From Roseovarius gaetbuli (lineage in GTDB: Bacteria; Pseudomonadota; Alphaproteobacteria; Rhodobacterales; Rhodobacteraceae), in assembly GCF_900172365.1 (NCBI RefSeq), contig NZ_FWFJ01000004.1, forward strand, positions 62,001-126,000: a DNA stretch of 64,000 nt, in the 5' to 3' direction. Under the pieces are notes generated by a model that worked only from the letters and a program-made list of their open reading frames with translations, was not told where the DNA came from and did not search any database. Below are positions 51,419 through 60,020 of this stretch, in pieces. A program made the position numbers and the translations under genes. Within the stretch, counting starts at the first letter, position 1. Every line of letters starts with the position of its first letter.

Positions 51419-52387
51419 TCAGGACCCCGTGCCATGCTCATTCCGCCATTCTTCGAAGAGCTGCTTGAGCGTCGCCTCTGCGCGCTTTTCGAACCACTGG
51501 CTGAATTCCGGATTGTCCTTTCGGGCGACTTTGACGGCTATCGCCTTGTCATCGATGGCAAGTGTCCCGACGTAGCTGCCGTTCTCATCATTGACGACGG
51601 TCGTTGTGCCGCGACTCGTCGACTTTGCAGCGCCTCGGACTTTGCTTGAGCATGCCGCGTACACCGCGTTGAACTTTTCGGAGCTAGGCGTATCGCCGGG
51701 CAGGGTGGCGATTGTTTCACCAGCTATTTCCACTAGGTTCGCCTTCTCAGAGAAAGCGGCCAAGTCACCCCACTGTCGCCGCCCGATACCGTGGGCTGGT
51801 CCGATGAGATGAATGAGCTGAGCGGGCAACTGCTCGATGACAACACGGTGGTTCGATACACCTTGCCGCGTCAACCCAAGAGCATCCTGGATAACGCCCG
51901 GTTTGTACCCGGCTTCTTGCATCTCTTTGATAAACAATGATTTTTCAATGAATGATGGATCCAAACGAAGGTTGTTTTCCTGGCCTTGCGCAATCAACGA
52001 GGCATCGTCGTCCAATGTCCGCACGATTGCCTTGACCGCCCCGCCAACCTTTCGGATCGCGGCAAGCCTGCGCCGACCGTAGACAATGCGGTATCGGTCC
52101 GGCTGGTTCGAGGGTCGGACCATGATAGGCACTTGCTGGCCATGCTTGCGAATGCTCTCGGCCAGCTCGTCGATGCTGCTATCTTCCAGCACCAATCGAT
52201 CTCTCAGGCCATCCATGTCGATCTGCGCAGGGTCGATGTCTCTAATCGAGTTGGCTGTTATCTCGCGAAGCGAGTCACGCAGCCCACCGACAGAGCCTGA
52301 TAGCTTCGCAGGTTTTGCTGGGGCAGGGGAGGGGGCTGCTGCCTGCTGATCGTCTTTTGGAGGTTGGTTGAAAATGTTCCGGGCCAT
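51419..52387 (-). CDS. repB: RepB, ParB-type partition protein
   Basis: A 322-residue ParB-family protein. A ParB/Sulfiredoxin-like N-domain covers about 60-150 (ELAESIRKHGQQVPIMVRP, RYRIVYGRRRLAAIRKVGG), and the DNA-binding helix-turn-helix is YKPGVIQDALGLTRQGVSNHRVVIEQLP near residue 170. It should bind the parS-like palindromes near repC. ATG 52387 shares one base with the repA stop (TGATG), so repA and repB are coupled. Confidence 0.92.
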   Translation of the reverse strand: MARNIFNQPPKDDQQAAAPSPAPAKPAKLSGSVGGLRDSLREITANSIRDIDPAQIDMDGLRDRLVLEDSSIDELAESIRKHGQQVPIMVRPSNQPDRYRIVYGRRRLAAIRKVGGAVKAIVRTLDDDASLIAQGQENNLRLDPSFIEKSLFIKEMQEAGYKPGVIQDALGLTRQGVSNHRVVIEQLPAQLIHLIGPAHGIGRRQWGDLAAFSEKANLVEIAGETIATLPGDTPSSEKFNAVYAACSSKVRGAAKSTSRGTTTVVNDENGSYVGTLAIDDKAIAVKVARKDNPEFSQWFEKRAEATLKQLFEEWRNEHGTGS

Positions 52388-53586
52388 CAGCGACGCCCCC
52401 ATGCCATCTGGATCGTTTGCTCAAGCTCGTCGGCGACGCCGTTTACGCTGGTCAGAGCACGATCAATCGTTTTTCTAATGAACTGGCTCGGGTCAACCTC
52501 ATAGACGGTCTGCTGGGTCATTCCAGCGTCTGAGATTGCTGTCGACTTCAACATCGGCTCTGTCATGACCTGACCGGCGAGAATTGATCTCAAGTACCCA
52601 GCCATTTGGGTCTGCGGGCCGTCCGAGGGCTCATACCTCGTGATCAGGAACTTGACAAAATCCCAGGTAACCCTTCGCCCGATGGCTTCTTCGACGGCCT
52701 TCACCGTCTCTGACGCAAGCTTCAGGAACTGGCTCATCGACGCAATGTCGAGCATCCCCGGGACAACCGTCACCAGAAGGCCGGTGGAGGCCGCCAAAGC
52801 AGTCAAAGTGAGAAAACCCAGTTGTGGCGGGCAATCGATCAGGACGATGTCATAGTTGGATTCAACCTCTTCCAAGGCGAGAGAGAGACGCTCAGCAAAT
52901 ATGGGCTGTACCCGACGTGCGAGTGCATTTGCCGTCTCGGTCTCGTACTCCGACAACATCAATCCAGCCGGAACCATGTCGAGCTTATGAAAGTATGTTT
53001 TCTGGATGACCTCTGAGAGGGGGACTTGGTCCTCATATCTCAGGGCGTCATAAATCGTGCCGCCATCGGCGAATTCAAGCTCGGGCCGGAAACCGAAAAA
53101 AGTGGTCAGACTGGCCTGCGGGTCAAGGTCCAGAACGAGCACACGGTAACCGCGCAAAGCATATCGTTGCGCCAGATGGATAGTGGCGGTTGTCTTGGAT
53201 GAGCCACCTTTGAAGTTGACGACCGAGATGACTTGAAGCCGATCGCCGTCGACACGCCCGGGCCGGTAGGCGCCAGCGTTCTTCCCGGTTCTACCAAGAA
53301 TATCGCGCAGGTTATCAACCTCTTCGGCCGTATAGAACCTATGCCCGCGATTGTCTGTGTGAACTTCTGGAAAGCTGCCGTCTTTGTGACGATTGCGGAG
53401 GTTGGACGTGCTGACGCGCAGCAATCCGGCAACTTCAGTTGAGCTGAACCACCTTAAGGATTTTCGTTCTTCGGGTTCGAACGCGATTTTCATCTGGCGA
53501 TCCAAAGATTCGGCCAGATTGTCTGCAAACGCCCCGATATCAGAAGAGCCTATACCTTGTGCGTATCCAACGTTACGATCATCCAT
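52387..53586 (-). CDS. repA: RepA, ParA-type partition ATPase
   Basis: A 399-residue ParA-family ATPase. The N-terminus has a MerR-like DNA-binding helix-turn-helix (FSSTEVAGLLRVSTSNLRNRHKDG, residues 47-70), used for autorepression. The deviant Walker A is NFKGGSSKTTATIHL near residue 130, Walker A' is VLDLDPQASLT near 158, and Walker B is DIVLIDCPPQLG near 255. The N-terminal DNA-binding domain and repABC order mark it as RepA. It is the first gene of the operon. Confidence 0.94.
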   Translation of the reverse strand: MDDRNVGYAQGIGSSDIGAFADNLAESLDRQMKIAFEPEERKSLRWFSSTEVAGLLRVSTSNLRNRHKDGSFPEVHTDNRGHRFYTAEEVDNLRDILGRTGKNAGAYRPGRVDGDRLQVISVVNFKGGSSKTTATIHLAQRYALRGYRVLVLDLDPQASLTTFFGFRPELEFADGGTIYDALRYEDQVPLSEVIQKTYFHKLDMVPAGLMLSEYETETANALARRVQPIFAERLSLALEEVESNYDIVLIDCPPQLGFLTLTALAASTGLLVTVVPGMLDIASMSQFLKLASETVKAVEEAIGRRVTWDFVKFLITRYEPSDGPQTQMAGYLRSILAGQVMTEPMLKSTAISDAGMTQQTVYEVDPSQFIRKTIDRALTSVNGVADELEQTIQMAWGRR

Positions 53587-53626
53587 GTACTGCCGCCTAG
53601 TCTTGGCCCTTATTAAGGCTCTTGGT

Positions 53627-53673
53627 CATTCTGACGGCGTACAGCGTGTCTGACGCGTTTTGCCGTCAGAATG
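53627..53673. promoter_or_regulatory. 12-bp inverted repeat with an extra half copy before repA
   Basis: CATTCTGACGGC (53627-53638) and GCCGTCAGAATG (53662-53673) form perfect arms around 23 bases, and a third TCTGACGC copy lies between them. They are 41-87 bases before the repA start, where RepA would bind to repress its own operon. Confidence 0.65.
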
Positions 53674-53727
53674 GAAATGCCACGATCCTGTAAGTCCGGC
53701 AAGAAGAATCTAAATGTAGTGTGAAAG

Positions 53728-53736
53728 TTATCCACA
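53728..53736 (+). promoter_or_regulatory. Perfect DnaA box TTATCCACA upstream of repA
   Basis: It matches TTATNCACA exactly and is followed about 25 bases later by a 40-base stretch made mostly of A and T (53760-53799). Confidence 0.55.
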
Positions 53737-53759
53737 GGGCCAATTGGCGTTTCCGGCTG

Positions 53760-53799
53760 AATTATTGTATAAGTTATTGAAATAATTAATTTAAAATAC
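53760..53799. other. AT-rich segment beside the DnaA box
   Basis: Roughly 40 bases with only about five G or C, in an otherwise GC-rich window. It could be a DNA-unwinding element, an UP-type promoter element for repA, or simply a foreign stretch. Confidence 0.5.
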
Positions 53800-53952
53800 G
53801 ACCCTTGGTTTGACGCCCCTGTTCTGGGAATTTGACGCGGTGCTAAGCAAACGCAAGCCACAATAGAACTTTTGGCCGCTCGGGGATTCTTCAGCAGGAG
53901 GATTCTGTTGGATTCGGTTCGTGGATGTGCACCTATCCATGGCTATTGTCAC

Positions 53953-54195
53953 TCAACAAGAGACTGAAGTGGTCCTGCTCTTCATCAATTTCTGGCGCCT
54001 TTCGGCTTTCCCGCTCGAACACGCCCGATGCGCCTTCAAGCAGGGCCGGTTTCCCAGGGGGTAGCTCACCTGCCCCTGCCCCTGCCCCTCCGCATCAAAC
54101 CCAATCAAGAAAGCCCCATTATCATGGTCATGGGGCAGGGCGCGGTCCGGCCACGGCACGAACCGCGCAGGACCGCTCAAAAGGAGCCAGTTCAC
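53953..54195 (-). CDS. Doubtful small ORF, 80 codons, unknown
   Basis: A GTG-started frame, WLLLSGPARFVPWPDRA at its start and a GQGQGQ run from the 6-bp repeat in its middle. The second half is basic and low in hydrophobic residues, so it may be the leftover 5' end of a broken gene joined to noncoding sequence. No domain is recognised and the ribosome-binding site is weak. Confidence 0.2.
   Translation of the reverse strand: MNWLLLSGPARFVPWPDRALPHDHDNGAFLIGFDAEGQGQGQVSYPLGNRPCLKAHRACSSGKAERRQKLMKSRTTSVSC
54069..54086 (+). repeat. Three tandem CCTGCC units
   Basis: The units are adjacent, with a partial fourth (cct). A short hexamer tract of this kind is prone to slippage. Confidence 0.7.
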
Positions 54196-54317
54196 GCCCT
54201 TTAAGGCACTGCCGGTGAAAAAAGTGCCAATTGTTCATGCCTATTTGATGTCCTGCCCTTTCCGATGGCGCAGAATTTTGTCAAAGAGCCTTTAATCTAT
54301 TTGAAGAGGTCATTGTC

Positions 54318-55259
54318 ATGACAACACCAGAGACGGCCGCACCGGAAGGTGCCGACAACGCACGCATGCTGACGCACTTGCAGCGGCTTGAAGCGGAAAG
54401 CATTCATATCATGCGGGAGGTCGTGGCAAACGCCGAAAACCCGGTGATGCTGTATTCGGTCGGCAAGGATTCGGCCTGCATGCTGCATCTGGCGAAAAAG
54501 GCCTTTTATCCCTCGCCGCCGCCCTTCCCCTTGCTGCATGTGGATACGACCTGGAAATTTCAGGAGATGTACAAGCTGCGTGAAAAGGCGGCCAAAGACG
54601 CGGGTATGGATCTGATTGTGCATCAGAATCCCGAAGCGGTGGAAAAGCAGATCAACCCGTTCGATCATGGCGCATTGCACACCGATATGTGGAAGACAGA
54701 AGGTCTGAAACAGGCGCTGACCAAGTACAAGTTCGACGTGGCCTTTGGTGGGGCCCGCCGCGACGAGGAAAAGTCGCGTGCGAAAGAACGCATCTTCTCG
54801 TTCCGCTCGGCCAACCACCGCTGGGATCCGAAGAACCAGCGCCCGGAGCTGTGGAAGCTGTACAACACCCGCAAATCCAAGACCGAAAGCATTCGCGCCT
54901 TTCCGCTGTCAAACTGGACCGAGCTGGACATCTGGCAGTACATCCATCTTGAAGGCATCGAGATCGTGCCGCTGTATTTCTCGGCCCCCCGCCCGGTGGT
55001 CGAGCGCGATGGCATGCTGATCATGGTCGATGACGCGCGGATGCCGATGCAGGATGGCGAAGTGCCGATGATGAAATCGGTGCGCTTCCGCACCCTGGGC
55101 TGCTATCCGCTGACCGGCGCGGTCGAGAGCACTGCGGCGACGCTGCCGGACGTGATTCAGGAAATGCTGCTGACCACCACATCGGAACGCCAGGGCCGCG
55201 CGATTGATCACGATCAGGCCGCGTCGATGGAGAAAAAGAAGCAAGAGGGGTATTTCTGA
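54318..55259 (+). CDS. cysD: Sulfate adenylyltransferase subunit 2 (CysD)
   Basis: A 313-residue ATP-sulfurylase small subunit. The PP-loop VLYSVGKDS-type motif appears as [15 protein letters not shown] near residue 48. Also seen are [21 protein letters not shown] near 140 and [16 protein letters not shown] near 258. With CysN it makes adenosine phosphosulfate from sulfate. ATG 54318 lies 10 bases after a GAAGAGG ribosome-binding site. Leucine codons lean to CTG more than in the left half of the window. Confidence 0.95.
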   Translation: MTTPETAAPEGADNARMLTHLQRLEAESIHIMREVVANAENPVMLYSVGKDSACMLHLAKKAFYPSPPPFPLLHVDTTWKFQEMYKLREKAAKDAGMDLIVHQNPEAVEKQINPFDHGALHTDMWKTEGLKQALTKYKFDVAFGGARRDEEKSRAKERIFSFRSANHRWDPKNQRPELWKLYNTRKSKTESIRAFPLSNWTELDIWQYIHLEGIEIVPLYFSAPRPVVERDGMLIMVDDARMPMQDGEVPMMKSVRFRTLGCYPLTGAVESTAATLPDVIQEMLLTTTSERQGRAIDHDQAASMEKKKQEGYF

Positions 55260-57193
55260 TGTCCGACATGACCCAAACAGATGCCGCCCAGACAGATCAG
55301 GCCTATGTGACCGATGCGCTGATCGCCGAGGACATCGAGGCCTATCTGCTCAAGCACCAGCACAAGACCATGCTGCGGTTTATCACATGCGGTTCGGTCG
55401 ATGACGGCAAGTCGACGCTGATCGGGCGCCTGCTCTATGACAGCAAGATGATCTTTGAAGATCAGCTGGCCCATCTGGAGCATGACAGCAAAGCGCACGG
55501 CACCCAGGGGCAGGGCATTGATTTCGCGCTTTTGGTCGACGGTCTGGCGGCGGAACGCGAGCAGGGCATCACGATCGACGTGGCCTATCGCTTTTTTGCC
55601 ACCGACAAGCGCAAGTTCATCGTCGCCGACACCCCCGGCCACGAGCAATACACCCGCAACATGGTGACCGGCGCCTCGACCGCCGACCTTGCGGTCATCC
55701 TGATTGATGCGCGCCAGGGCGTGCTGACCCAGACGCGGCGCCATTCCTATCTGGTCAACCTGCTCGGCATCAAGAACGTGGTGCTGGCGGTGAACAAGAT
55801 GGATCTGGTGGATTACAGCCAGGAACGGTTTTACGAGATCGTCAAGGAATACTCGCATTTTGCCAAGCAGATCGGGATGGAGTCCTTCCTGCCGATGCCG
55901 ATCTCGGGGCTGGCGGGCGACAATATCGTCACCCGCTCGGACAACATGCCGTGGTATCAGGGCCCGACCCTGATGGGCCACCTGGAGGACGCGCCGGTCA
56001 ACGTGGCGCAGATGCAGGAGGAGCCCTTTCGCATGGCGGTGCAGTGGGTCAACCGCCCCAACCTCGATTTTCGCGGCTTCTCGGGGCAGATCGCTTCGGG
56101 CGTCGTGCGCCCCGGCGATGATATCCGGGTGCTGCCCTCGGGCAAGACCACCCGTGTCAAATCCATCGTCACCTATGATGGCGAGCTGCCAGAGGCGGTG
56201 GCGGGCCAGTCGGTCACGCTGACCTTCGCCGATGAGGTCGACTGTTCGCGCGGCGATATCATCGCGCGGTCGGATGCGCCTTGCGAGGTTGCCGATCAGT
56301 TCGAGGTGACCCTGGTCTGGATGGACGAAGCCGAGATGCTGCCGGGTCGCCCCTATCTGCTTAAGGTTGGCACCCAGACGATGACGGCGACGGTGACCGA
56401 GCCGAAATACGAGGTCAACGTCAACACGCTGGAGCAGATGCCCTCAAAAACCCTGGGGCTCAATGCGATCGGTGTGGTGAATATCTCGACCGACCGTGCC
56501 ATCCCGTTTGAATCCTATTGCGACAATCCCGATCTCGGCGGGTTCATTCTGATCGACCGCATGACCAATGCGACCGTCGCCGCCGGCATGATGCATTTCG
56601 CGCTGCGCCGCAGCCAGAACATCCACTGGCAGGCGCTTGACGTTGACCGCGACGCCCATGCCGCAAGCAAGAACCAGAAGGCCCGCGTCGTCTGGTTCAC
56701 CGGGCTTTCGGGATCGGGCAAATCGACCATCGCCAATATCGTCGAGAAAAAGCTGCACGCTCTGGGCAAGCATACCTTCCTGCTGGATGGTGACAACGTG
56801 CGCCACGGGCTGAACCGCGACCTTGGCTTTACCGATGCGGACCGGGTGGAAAACATCCGCCGTGTCGGCGAGGTGGCCAAGCTGATGACCGATGCCGGCC
56901 TTATCGTGTTGACCGCCTTCATCTCGCCGTTCCGGGCCGAGCGGCAGATGGTGCGCGAAATGTTGGCGGATGGCGAGTTTTTCGAGGTCTATGTCAACAC
57001 GCCGCTGGAGGTCGCGGAAGGCCGCGATGTCAAAGGTCTGTACAAGAAGGCCCGCGCCGGCAACCTGAAGAACTTTACCGGTATCGACAGCCCCTACGAA
57101 ACGCCGCAACAGGCCGAATTGACGGTCAACACGGTTGAGCTGAGCGCCGAAGAGGCCGCAGAGCAGATCGTTCAGGCGCTTCTGAACAGCTAA
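55259..57193 (+). CDS. cysNC: Bifunctional sulfate adenylyltransferase subunit 1 / APS kinase (CysNC)
   Basis: A 644-residue fusion. Residues 1-455 are the CysN GTPase: P-loop [10 protein letters not shown] near 44, DTPGHEQY near 125, NKMDLVD near 180. Residues 465-644 are the CysC APS kinase: P-loop GLSGSGKST near 482 and [18 protein letters not shown] near 510. The product is PAPS, used for sulfate assimilation or for sulfation of other molecules. Its ATG shares one base with the cysD stop (TGATG). Confidence 0.95.
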   Translation: MSDMTQTDAAQTDQAYVTDALIAEDIEAYLLKHQHKTMLRFITCGSVDDGKSTLIGRLLYDSKMIFEDQLAHLEHDSKAHGTQGQGIDFALLVDGLAAEREQGITIDVAYRFFATDKRKFIVADTPGHEQYTRNMVTGASTADLAVILIDARQGVLTQTRRHSYLVNLLGIKNVVLAVNKMDLVDYSQERFYEIVKEYSHFAKQIGMESFLPMPISGLAGDNIVTRSDNMPWYQGPTLMGHLEDAPVNVAQMQEEPFRMAVQWVNRPNLDFRGFSGQIASGVVRPGDDIRVLPSGKTTRVKSIVTYDGELPEAVAGQSVTLTFADEVDCSRGDIIARSDAPCEVADQFEVTLVWMDEAEMLPGRPYLLKVGTQTMTATVTEPKYEVNVNTLEQMPSKTLGLNAIGVVNISTDRAIPFESYCDNPDLGGFILIDRMTNATVAAGMMHFALRRSQNIHWQALDVDRDAHAASKNQKARVVWFTGLSGSGKSTIANIVEKKLHALGKHTFLLDGDNVRHGLNRDLGFTDADRVENIRRVGEVAKLMTDAGLIVLTAFISPFRAERQMVREMLADGEFFEVYVNTPLEVAEGRDVKGLYKKARAGNLKNFTGIDSPYETPQQAELTVNTVELSAEEAAEQIVQALLNS

Positions 57194-57199
57194 GCCAAG

Positions 57200-57235
57200 C
57201 CTCTGCGCGTCGGTTCCGGCGCGCAGAGGGCCTTT
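57200..57235 (+). terminator. Terminator-like hairpin after cysNC
   Basis: CCTCTGCGCG (57200-57209) pairs perfectly with CGCGCAGAGG (57220-57229), 6 bases after the stop codon. Only a short GCCTTT tail follows. Confidence 0.6.
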
Positions 57236-57431
57236 GGCGCCATGCCGGGGCATTGGGCCTGCTGGTATCTGTCGGCTTTTCTCGAAACCCCAGTCAGGGG
57301 GTCTCTTTATGGTTTGAGCGCGGCACATCACAGGTCGACCTGTGAAGATCTGTTCTGGACGGCATCAAAATATCCTGCCGGGGCCGGGATAGGTTTTGAC
57401 ACCGGGGTCTGTGGTGGCTACCAGCACAGCC

Positions 57432-58433
57432 ATGCAGACTGTTCTTGTTACCGGCTCGGCCGGCTTTATCGGATATCATCTTAGCTTGCGTCTTCTGGAT
57501 GCGGGGTGGCGGGTGATCGGCCTTGATTCTCTCAATGCCTATTACGATCCGGCGCTGAAACAGCACCGGCTGGATCAACTGGTGACGCATGAGGCCTATG
57601 TGCCGGTGCACGGCAAGCTGGAACAGCCCGGCCTGTTGATGGAGGTCTTTGCCGAACATCGGCCTGACCGGGTTGTCCATCTGGCGGCCCAGGCCGGGGT
57701 GCGCCATTCAATTGACGCCCCGCGCGATTATCTTGAGGCCAACCTGATCGGCGCCTTCGAGTTGATTGAGGCGGCGCGTGCCTATCCGCCCGAACATATG
57801 CTGATGGCGTCGACAAGTTCGGCCTATGGTGCCAACACGCAAATGCCCTATCGCGAAACCGATAAGGTCGACACCCAGATGTCGTTTTACGCGGCCACCA
57901 AAAAGGCCAATGAGGCGATGGCGCATTCCTATGCGCATCTCTACGGGCTGCCGATCACCATGTTCCGGTTCTTTACCGTCTATGGCCCCTGGGGCCGACC
58001 GGATATGGCCTATTTCAAATTCACCCGCGCGATTTTGAAGGGCGAGGCGATCGACGTCTATAACAACGGCGAAATGCGGCGTGACTTTACCTATATCGAC
58101 GATCTGGTCACGGCGATCCTCGGGTTGGCCGAGTGTCCCCCGGGGGAGGTACCTGTCGGGGATCACGACAGCCTGAGCCCGGTGGCGCCATTCCGTGTCG
58201 TCAATATCGGCGCCAGCCAGCCGGTCGCCCTGATGGATTTCATCGGAGCCATCGAAAAGGCCATCGGCCGCGAGGCCCGGAAAAACATGATGGGCATGCA
58301 GCCTGGTGATGTGCCCGCCACCTGGGCCGAAACCCAACTTTTGCGTGATCTCACCGGGGTGGAAATGACCACGGAGGTCGAGACCGGCGTAAAGCGGTTC
58401 GTGGATTGGTATCGCAGCTATTACGGCCTTTGA
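57432..58433 (+). CDS. UDP-glucuronate 4-epimerase-like NAD-dependent epimerase
   Basis: A 333-residue extended SDR. The NAD motif is VTGSAGFIGYHLSLRL near residue 6; the catalytic pair is in STSSAYG near 122 and SFYAATKKANEAM near 148; FFTVYGPWGRPDMAYFKF near 182 and DFTYIDDLV near 222 are typical of UDP-glucuronate 4-epimerases. These supply UDP-galacturonate for surface polysaccharides. I used ATG 57432, where the Rossmann strand begins; the earlier in-frame GTG/ATG would add a short unrelated leader. Closeness to cysDNC raises the possibility of a sulfated uronate polymer. Confidence 0.88.
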   Translation: MQTVLVTGSAGFIGYHLSLRLLDAGWRVIGLDSLNAYYDPALKQHRLDQLVTHEAYVPVHGKLEQPGLLMEVFAEHRPDRVVHLAAQAGVRHSIDAPRDYLEANLIGAFELIEAARAYPPEHMLMASTSSAYGANTQMPYRETDKVDTQMSFYAATKKANEAMAHSYAHLYGLPITMFRFFTVYGPWGRPDMAYFKFTRAILKGEAIDVYNNGEMRRDFTYIDDLVTAILGLAECPPGEVPVGDHDSLSPVAPFRVVNIGASQPVALMDFIGAIEKAIGREARKNMMGMQPGDVPATWAETQLLRDLTGVEMTTEVETGVKRFVDWYRSYYGL

Positions 58434-58549
58434 CAGGGCCGTTCTTGAAGAGGCTTTCTTGTGGGTAGTGTCGCAAGTAACCAGCATGAGTTGAGATTGG
58501 GGCGTCAGTCGGACATAATTTTCCGGCGAACTCTGCGTAATGCTCGGCC
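58434..58549. other. Non-coding flank between the epimerase gene and the IS3 remnant
   Basis: No gene recognised. It carries stop codons in all plus frames and may be the outer part of the decayed insertion sequence. Confidence 0.35.
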
Positions 58550-58842
58550 AGAAGATGCGGCGGATTGGAAAACAGTCTGGGGGGTTGTCTTCCCGACGTA
58601 AAACGGCGGCGTTGTCGTAACAATTATTTTTGCTGTTCATCAACATGCGAAAGCCGTGTCGGCGCAGGATCTTCTGATAGCCGTGCGCACAGTATTGGCG
58701 TCCGCGATCCGTGTGGTGAATGCAGATCTTGGATCACATCTGAAACGATCCGAATCTTCTCTTCAGGTGAACACTGCTTGCGCGTGGCGCGCTTGATGTC
58801 CTTGACGCTCTTCTCGCCAGGGCTCTTCGGTGTCTTTCTCAT
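58550..58842 (-). pseudogene. IS3-family transposase remnant (orfA start joined to orfB end)
   Basis: On the minus strand ATG 58842 opens with an IS3 OrfA-like start (KDIKRATRKQCSPEEKIRIVSDVI). About 40 codons later a different frame reads the second catalytic block of the OrfB DDE domain (HHTDRGRQYCAHGYQKILRRHG, then NNCYDNAA). The middle of the element, including the first catalytic Asp, is deleted, and the last catalytic Glu is missing because the frame breaks after NNCYDNAAV. The element cannot transpose. It marks a past insertion or rearrangement at the right end of the cysDNC-epimerase block. Confidence 0.75.
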
Positions 58843-59006
58843 CGTTCACTCCTCAACGGTGACGATGAGCCAGAAGCACTCTCTTATCAAATTGCCCTAT
58901 TTGGACCCATAGCCGCTGATGTCAGACACTGAGATGGTTGCTTTCTGGGTGGATATGGTGCCGGGGGCGTTCGACGACTATGGGGCATGAGGCCCTTTTG
59001 TAATAA
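58843..59006. other. Gap between the IS3 remnant and the DUF1612-like gene
   Basis: No gene recognised. It may hold the decayed outer end of the insertion sequence; I could not identify terminal inverted repeats. Confidence 0.35.
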
Positions 59007-59026
59007 GCAAAATAGTAGTATTTTGC
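59007..59026. promoter_or_regulatory. Perfect inverted repeat GCAAAATA-GTAG-TATTTTGC before the DUF1612-like gene
   Basis: Eight-base perfect arms with a 4-base spacer, ending 4 bases before ATG 59031. A protein bound here would cover the ribosome-binding site or start of transcription. The adjacent gene encodes a winged-helix protein, so autoregulation is the simplest idea. Confidence 0.6.
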
Positions 59027-59030
59027 GCAT

Positions 59031-60020
59031 ATGAATGAGGATTCCGACGATCTTTGGTTTCTGCCCGGCCAGCCGGAAGATCAGGCGATGCTTGCGCCTT
59101 TGCCAAGAGTGGCCGTGTCAGAGCGCGATCAGCTCGTACCCTGGGAAAGGGCGCAGGCGGCTTTGGCCTTGCTCTTGGCGCGGGTCGCGGCGCGGCTTGG
59201 GGCGCTTGATGACCGGTTGTTGCGTGCGCCAAAAGGCTGGCGCCACCGGTTGGCGCTGAGCGTGGCGGCGGATCTAAGCTGGTTTGCAGGAGAGAGGGTG
59301 ACGCCAGAGCGTTTGGCGCTTTGGCTGTCGTTGCGCCTTGCGGGGGCGCAGGAGGATGCGCAGGCCCTTGCAAGGGTTGGGTGGGCGATGCGGCGGCTGT
59401 CGAGCGGGCCGGGGCCGGAGGAGGGGCTGCAGGCCTTTCTGGGACGGCACGAGCCGGGGCAGGGGGCAGAGCCGCTTGGCGAGCGGATTGAAAGTTGGCA
59501 GAGCGTGATGGCGGCGGCGGGTGACTTGCATCCGCTGGTGCGCGCGGCGTTCGGGTTTTACCTTTGGCCGATGGCGGGGCTTGGGCATCAGGGTGACCGG
59601 CTTGAGGCGGCGGTGACGGCGGCGCGGCTGGCGGCGGGGGAATGCCGGGGCGGTGCGAACTTTGTGCCGCTTTCGTTGCCCGGTGCGGGGCGCGGGCCAA
59701 AGGACCCAGAGGCGCGGTTGCGAGCCTGGATCGAGGGCGCAGAGAGCGCCATTCTCAAGGCGACGCGCCAGCTTGATCAGTTGGAACGCTGGCAAAGCGA
59801 GGCGCGCGACCGCACGGCAAAACTCTCGGGGCGCACGCCGGGGCAGTTGCTGGCGGTGCTGGTGGAATGGCCGCTGGTGTCGGCGCCGATGGCGGAACAT
59901 CTGACCGGGGCCAGCCGCGCGGCGGTGCAACGCAACCTGACATGGCTGACCGACCACGGGTTGATCCGCGAGGTCACGGGGCAGGGGCGCTATCGGTTCT
60001 GGAGCATCGACGGGGCCTAA
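59031..60020 (+). CDS. DUF1612/RHE_PE00001-like protein with C-terminal winged helix
   Basis: A 329-residue soluble protein. Residues 30-140 are helical and leucine/alanine-rich (ALDDRLLRAPKGWRHRLALSVAADLSWFAGE), residues 265-325 form a winged helix (VLVEWPLVSAPMAEHLTGASRAAVQRNLTWLTDHGLIREVTGQGRYRFWS). The layout resembles rhizobial plasmid proteins annotated DUF1612 with a helix-turn-helix. The codons are unusually rich in G on the plus strand. A perfect inverted repeat lies at its start. It ends 4 bases into the convergent tctA gene. Function unknown. Confidence 0.6.
   Translation: MNEDSDDLWFLPGQPEDQAMLAPLPRVAVSERDQLVPWERAQAALALLLARVAARLGALDDRLLRAPKGWRHRLALSVAADLSWFAGERVTPERLALWLSLRLAGAQEDAQALARVGWAMRRLSSGPGPEEGLQAFLGRHEPGQGAEPLGERIESWQSVMAAAGDLHPLVRAAFGFYLWPMAGLGHQGDRLEAAVTAARLAAGECRGGANFVPLSLPGAGRGPKDPEARLRAWIEGAESAILKATRQLDQLERWQSEARDRTAKLSGRTPGQLLAVLVEWPLVSAPMAEHLTGASRAAVQRNLTWLTDHGLIREVTGQGRYRFWSIDGA

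Larger units (their letters stand above)
53800..54317. other. Gap between repA and cysD
   Basis: No confidently called gene. The stretch holds a short minus-strand frame (53953-54195), a CCTGCC triplet repeat (54069-54086), and the cysD leader. I see no terminator or operator that stands out. Confidence 0.4.

Noticed and set aside
53728-53799. Reading the DnaA box plus AT-rich stretch as a chromosomal origin
   Set aside because: A single box beside repA in a repABC module does not support a chromosomal oriC.
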